64,000 bases of DNA. Origin: Channa striata. Its lineage: Eukaryota > Chordata > Actinopteri > Anabantiformes > Channidae. Location: contig CM065184.1 of the NCBI GenBank assembly GCA_033026295.1, forward strand, positions 12,589,501 through 12,653,500, written 5' to 3'. The position numbers and the translations under genes are program-made. The notes under the pieces were generated by a model that was not told where the DNA came from, made no database searches, and saw only the letters and a list, made by a program, of their open reading frames with translations. Positions 59,566 through 64,000 of this stretch are shown here, in pieces (position 1 is the first letter of the stretch; every line of letters starts with the position of its first letter).

Positions 59566-62500
59566 CTGGTGGGGAGGAAATAGAGAAAAGTTCACGAGGT
59601 GGAGCAGAGAGGTACAAGTTAGAAAAAACCATATGATGACCTCCAACAACCCCTAACCGTCCACTCGTAGACCATGTTCATGGTCTTCCTGTTAGCACAG
59701 CACCGTTAGGTCAAACCTGGACTCTCCGTAGACAGACCGACTATGAATATGCTGCGATTCCTTTTGCTTTTTTTTCCTTTAGCAGGAAACAGTTTTGTCA
59801 GATGTCATGTATGTGTGACAGTCACACAGCGTCTGGCTGCGAACAATGTGCCAGAGCAGTTAATATTAAGTTCAAGTAGAGGTTCTATGACATCCAAGGG
59901 AGGTGTTATCTAACCCGCGAATAGCATTTTTAGAAAGAGCCGACGACGATGGGAACACTTTCTTTTCGACAGTGCTTCTGTTATCGTACTGCTTGTTCAG
60001 GTTTTTGTACATGTTCACAATTACTTACCCTCTGTTGGCTCAAGTTTTTGGACTATAATTTTTTTAAACTTTTATTATTAGCTTACTATTTATTTATTTA
60101 ACTTAATCTTTTTAGGAGGAATTGTTTTATTTTGTTCAGTTGCTTATGGTTAGGTCACAGTTATGAAGGATTACTGTTTAATATTTATATAAACACAATT
60201 CACATTTATATCTGTCACTTTGCAATAAAATGATGACACTTAAAGACAAGATGTCAAAAAAATTGCAAGAAAGGGGGATTTTCTGGTTCTCTTTCTTTTC
60301 AATCTGTTTCTAATTAATTTCCTCCTGAAATGTATACCGTAGTGACACATAAAGCTCATTAGTGTATTAAAATAAAAGTTTGAGAAAGACAAAGAGAGGC
60401 AGCTGTTCCCTGACTCATTATTTTAGGTTTTTTAGTTTTTTTTTTTGAGGCTGACATAAAAAAAATCATGAACACGCAACATAAAAGAAGTGGTATGAGT
60501 GGGTGTCTGCATCTGACAAAATGATTATGCACCACATGTAATCAGCAGGGCGAGTGTGTGCAGATGTGCAGTCGTTTGTACTGTACATGTCCGTTGTTCG
60601 TTCTCTCCCCTCTAACAACCTCTGCTACAGAATCCACCGTTGAAAAGCAAAAACATTAACAAGCTATTTATCTCCAACCATGCAAAACTAATTCTCCCCA
60701 AATTAGTCTTCCCAAACAGTGTTTGTGGTACACAGGAGGAGTTCACACACATCCACCACTTTCTTCTAACACAACAACCGCAAGTAAAAATCACCTTTAA
60801 ATTTAATAACAGCAAACAAGAAGCGGCGTTAACACACTATGTCGCCCAGGGAACGGTTCCATCACACGCGGCCTTAAATCTGTCAGCGCAAGTCATTTTA
60901 CAATAAAAACCATTGCGAACCTCTGCCGGAGTTAATTCCTCTCTGTTCAGACAAAGACGTTATTGTGATGTTATTCTATCGCCTTGCTGAGTCTCAGAAA
61001 GAAAGCGGGCTCCCTTCGCTCACTCCCACTCTCCCAAAGTCCCACTGCCCACAGGTGTGAGACACAAAGCCATATTGTTAACACTTGGCTGCTGTGACAG
61101 AAAGGAGAGGACGAGACCCGAATTAGTCACCGGGCCCAGCTGGACGAGCCCACTCGGTCTGAACCGTGGTGAGACAAATTAATGGACACGTTTCCCCCCT
61201 CGTACTGCACTGTAGGAGCTCAACTTCACTCAACACACACACGCTTGCCGTTAAAAACTTTAACTTTAACTCGAGAACTGTAAACCTGCTCAAACCTGGT
61301 TCCTTATAAACGGGGCTTTAGGAAGGTGCCCCCAAAGGTTTAACAGTGCATATTCATAAAGTAGGAGATTTCAAAGAGATATGGCAGGTAAGCTAGGTTT
61401 AGAGATATGGAGTCACAAATGCCAAAATGAAATGTTTCAACCACCAACTTCAATAAACTGGACTTTTTAACACTGGTGCAAAGCCACACTGTTTAAGACT
61501 TAGTTTAGGAACCTTCAGGTTTTAGTAGAGATAGATTATTTTACTGTGACGAGCTGCACGTTCTGACTTCTAAAGATTTTTGAGTGACACTCACCTTTCT
61601 AACTAATCAGAGAAGGTCAAACTCTGCACACATCTATGAGACGCTGTGGGCTTTGATTTTGAATCTCGTGCTACAACTGGACTTACACTTTTCAAGGTCT
61701 CAACAACCTTTTTATTACAAATTCCCACCTAAACTGTGATGTTAGTTGTAGCACTGCAACAACGAAGAACGTCACAAGCATTTGAAAATCGCTAAATTGC
61801 AAAGATTCAAGTAATATTTCTTCACGCTATCAAAATTTGTGGGTTGATTTTAGTCTTCTAATTTGAAAACTGTCACTTCAAAGGGTTTGACAGGCTTTGA
61901 ATACTGACGCCCAGTTCAATTCATTCAATTGTGAGAAGAAAAACTAAAAACATAACAAAAACTTAAAAATATGTTAGTTTCTTTATTTTAGCTTAATTCG
62001 ATCTAAACAGAAATTTTATACACAATGTGCATATACAAAACAGACCATCTCCAAGTAATAGGCCAGGTTCTCCTGACTTTAAATTCCTGGTATGACTCCA
62101 GGTCCTTTAACACTGCATTGCACACTGGCATTAATATAACTCAACAGAGTCTGATGAAGTAAGTCACTGCCCGTCGTTCAGAGTTTATGCTCCTACAGGC
62201 AACACTTCTTATGACTCATACTTCAAATTGCAAAAGCCAACACTGAGCAATGTTCTCTGCATCTGATCTCTGCTGCCTTATATATTCAATTGGTTGCCGT
62301 TACATAATCAGTTTAAATAAAACTTTCTGAGCAGTGTTCACAAATAATTATATAATGGATAAAAATGCACCATACTGTGGTACTAATATTCTTCTTTTTC
62401 AGGTGATTAAGTTATTGTTGTGAGATAAATGACATATGCATATAACACATGTGTAAGTGAGTGCTTCTGTAAATTTTTCATTTGCCTACAAGTCCTGTGG

Positions 62501-64000
62501 GGGGACTTTGATGACACTATCTCTTTTACACAGACTATTGTTCAGCTCTGCACATTCAGTCCACAGAAGAAGCAGACATGCTTCCCGCATACGATTACTG
62601 CAGGCACAAGCACTTCCTTTCTGTGCCGCTCGGCTCATTGACTAAGAGAGGAAACATGCAAGTCATTAAAGTTTTATGGGAGCGCAGTCATCACCCAGCA
62701 CTCTGTGGTTTAATCATTAATTCATATCAAAACAGGCAACACTGAGCACTGTAGCTATGAAGTCTTTTGGTTACGTTCGAAAGACTTGTGCTTTCTTTTT
62801 AAATTAATGTTTTAATCATGAATTGCATTGTCAAAATATTTAAAATCTGTGCACAAATCAGACGGGCGCTATTCATATTAAAGTTAGCTATTCATGCCAT
62901 TCACATGTAGTCTTTCTGACACAGAAATTTAATATTGATGGCTTCTACCCTGGAGGCTCACGTGGTTTCCTGAGATGATGAATTCGCAGTTTTCATAATG
63001 GGGTAAACTAGTGCTTCAGAGAGCACATTCACTCTGGATGTGTAATGCAGAGAACAAGCCGAAACTGGGTTGTGTTAGTCAAGTTGGAAAATCCAAGTTA
63101 CGTCTGTGTGGACGTCTGTCTGTCTGTTTGTAAGTTGGATTCTGTCTGCGGTTTCCTGCTACACAACAAGACGACATGATGCTTTTTACAGAGCGTGACA
63201 AACACGTGTTTGCTAAACATATTAAAGGATCTTTCGACATTAAGATTCAGGACATTTTGAGACTTTATGCAACTTCCTGCTAACATGACTCCTGAACATT
63301 AACTTTCTTTAAAAATGGCCACTGCTGAGGGACCAGCTGGGAAATATTGTTATTATGCCTTCATATCAGAGGATGAGCAGTGTAATCTCCAGTGTCAGGT
63401 TTGAGGGCCTCGGGGTGCAGTACAGGTGAAACCAGGGACAGGAGATAATCACCGTAATTACTGCGTCCCCACCCGATCTGCTTCAGCTCAGCAAAGGGTG
63501 ACAAGCCGGTTCTCTTCACCAGAGTCGGACCCAACAAACTGTCACTCTTTAGTTCACATGGCCTGTTTCCTTTTCCGTTCTGTGACCGTCTTCACCAGAA
63601 GTGCTTGATGAAAGCACAGTTTGGTTTTAGGTGCAGTAAAACTCTTTGTCTTTGCTCTGTGTCAACCACCATGAGCGCTTCCTCTTTTCAGAGCAGCCTA
63701 CACCACAAGTCCAGCAACAATTATTAATAAACAGACTCACCATACTTTACTAAAATGCTGAGCTTCAAATATTGCTGTTGGGAGGACATAACTATGCCCA
63801 CCTAAACATATCCTAGACCCAGATATTAGCTGTTTGTCAGCTCCCACTTTACCATGTCTTTGTCCCATGTCTCTGTCAGCCCACACATGAAGCAGTGAAC
63901 TGGGTTTTGTTCAGAAGTCATCAAACCCAACTCATTCCTCGGGCAGATGGGTTCCATTTTAAACAAACAGCACCAGGAAGTAATGTTGACGCAACAGGGA
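59566..64000. other. Region upstream of ptpre, no exon recognised
   Basis: The proposed signal exon has a splice acceptor, so an untranslated first exon and promoter of ptpre should lie here or beyond the window. A moderately GC-rich patch around 61080-61210 is one place to look. The rest is AT-rich sequence without frames or splice pairs I can support. Confidence 0.4.

Overview
The window looks like teleost fish nuclear DNA, most likely from a percomorph. The main reason is a gene encoding the salmon-type GnRH decapeptide [10 protein letters not shown] (GnRH3), a form known from teleosts. The rest fits: split vertebrate genes with GT-AG introns, many (CA)n/(TG)n and (GA)n/(CT)n microsatellites, and long AT-rich non-coding stretches. 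I see no prokaryotic, viral or plasmid content, and no recognisable intact transposon.

Layout. (1) Positions 1 to about 42,000 are a gene desert. I find no convincing exon there, apart from a weak exon-like open stretch cut by the left edge (1-173). The desert holds microsatellites, homopolymer tracts, purine- or G-rich tracts and several AT-rich islands dense in TAATTA/homeodomain, octamer-like and TGACAG-type motifs that look like developmental enhancers. (2) About 42,010-43,121, minus strand: a complete gnrh3 gene, with a non-coding first exon behind a TATA box and three coding exons giving a 90-residue prepro-hormone. (3) 45,045 to about 59,565, minus strand: ptpre, receptor-type protein tyrosine phosphatase epsilon. 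Eighteen exons (53,220 down to 45,045) cover the transmembrane helix, both phosphatase domains and the stop codon with unbroken phase. Three more small exons (59,561, 56,706 and 53,515) give a phase-consistent but tentative N-terminus; that model predicts 695 residues, close to the roughly 700 of mammalian PTPRE. (4) 59,566-64,000 lies upstream of ptpre and shows no recognisable exon, although the untranslated first exon and promoter are expected here or beyond.

The two genes are not known to act in one pathway. Their adjacency matters for evolution: GnRH2 lies beside PTPRA in other vertebrates, and here GnRH3 lies beside the PTPRA paralogue PTPRE, as expected if an ancestral GnRH-PTPR pair was copied by whole-genome duplication. 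In vertebrate paralogons these blocks also carry EBF genes, so the 42-kb desert may be regulatory DNA of a neighbour such as ebf3; that is inference.

I did not find a new biological system. The points most worth a second look are the OTX-type palindrome just upstream of the gnrh3 TATA box, the unresolved small exons at the ptpre N-terminus, and the matched exon architecture of the two phosphatase domains.
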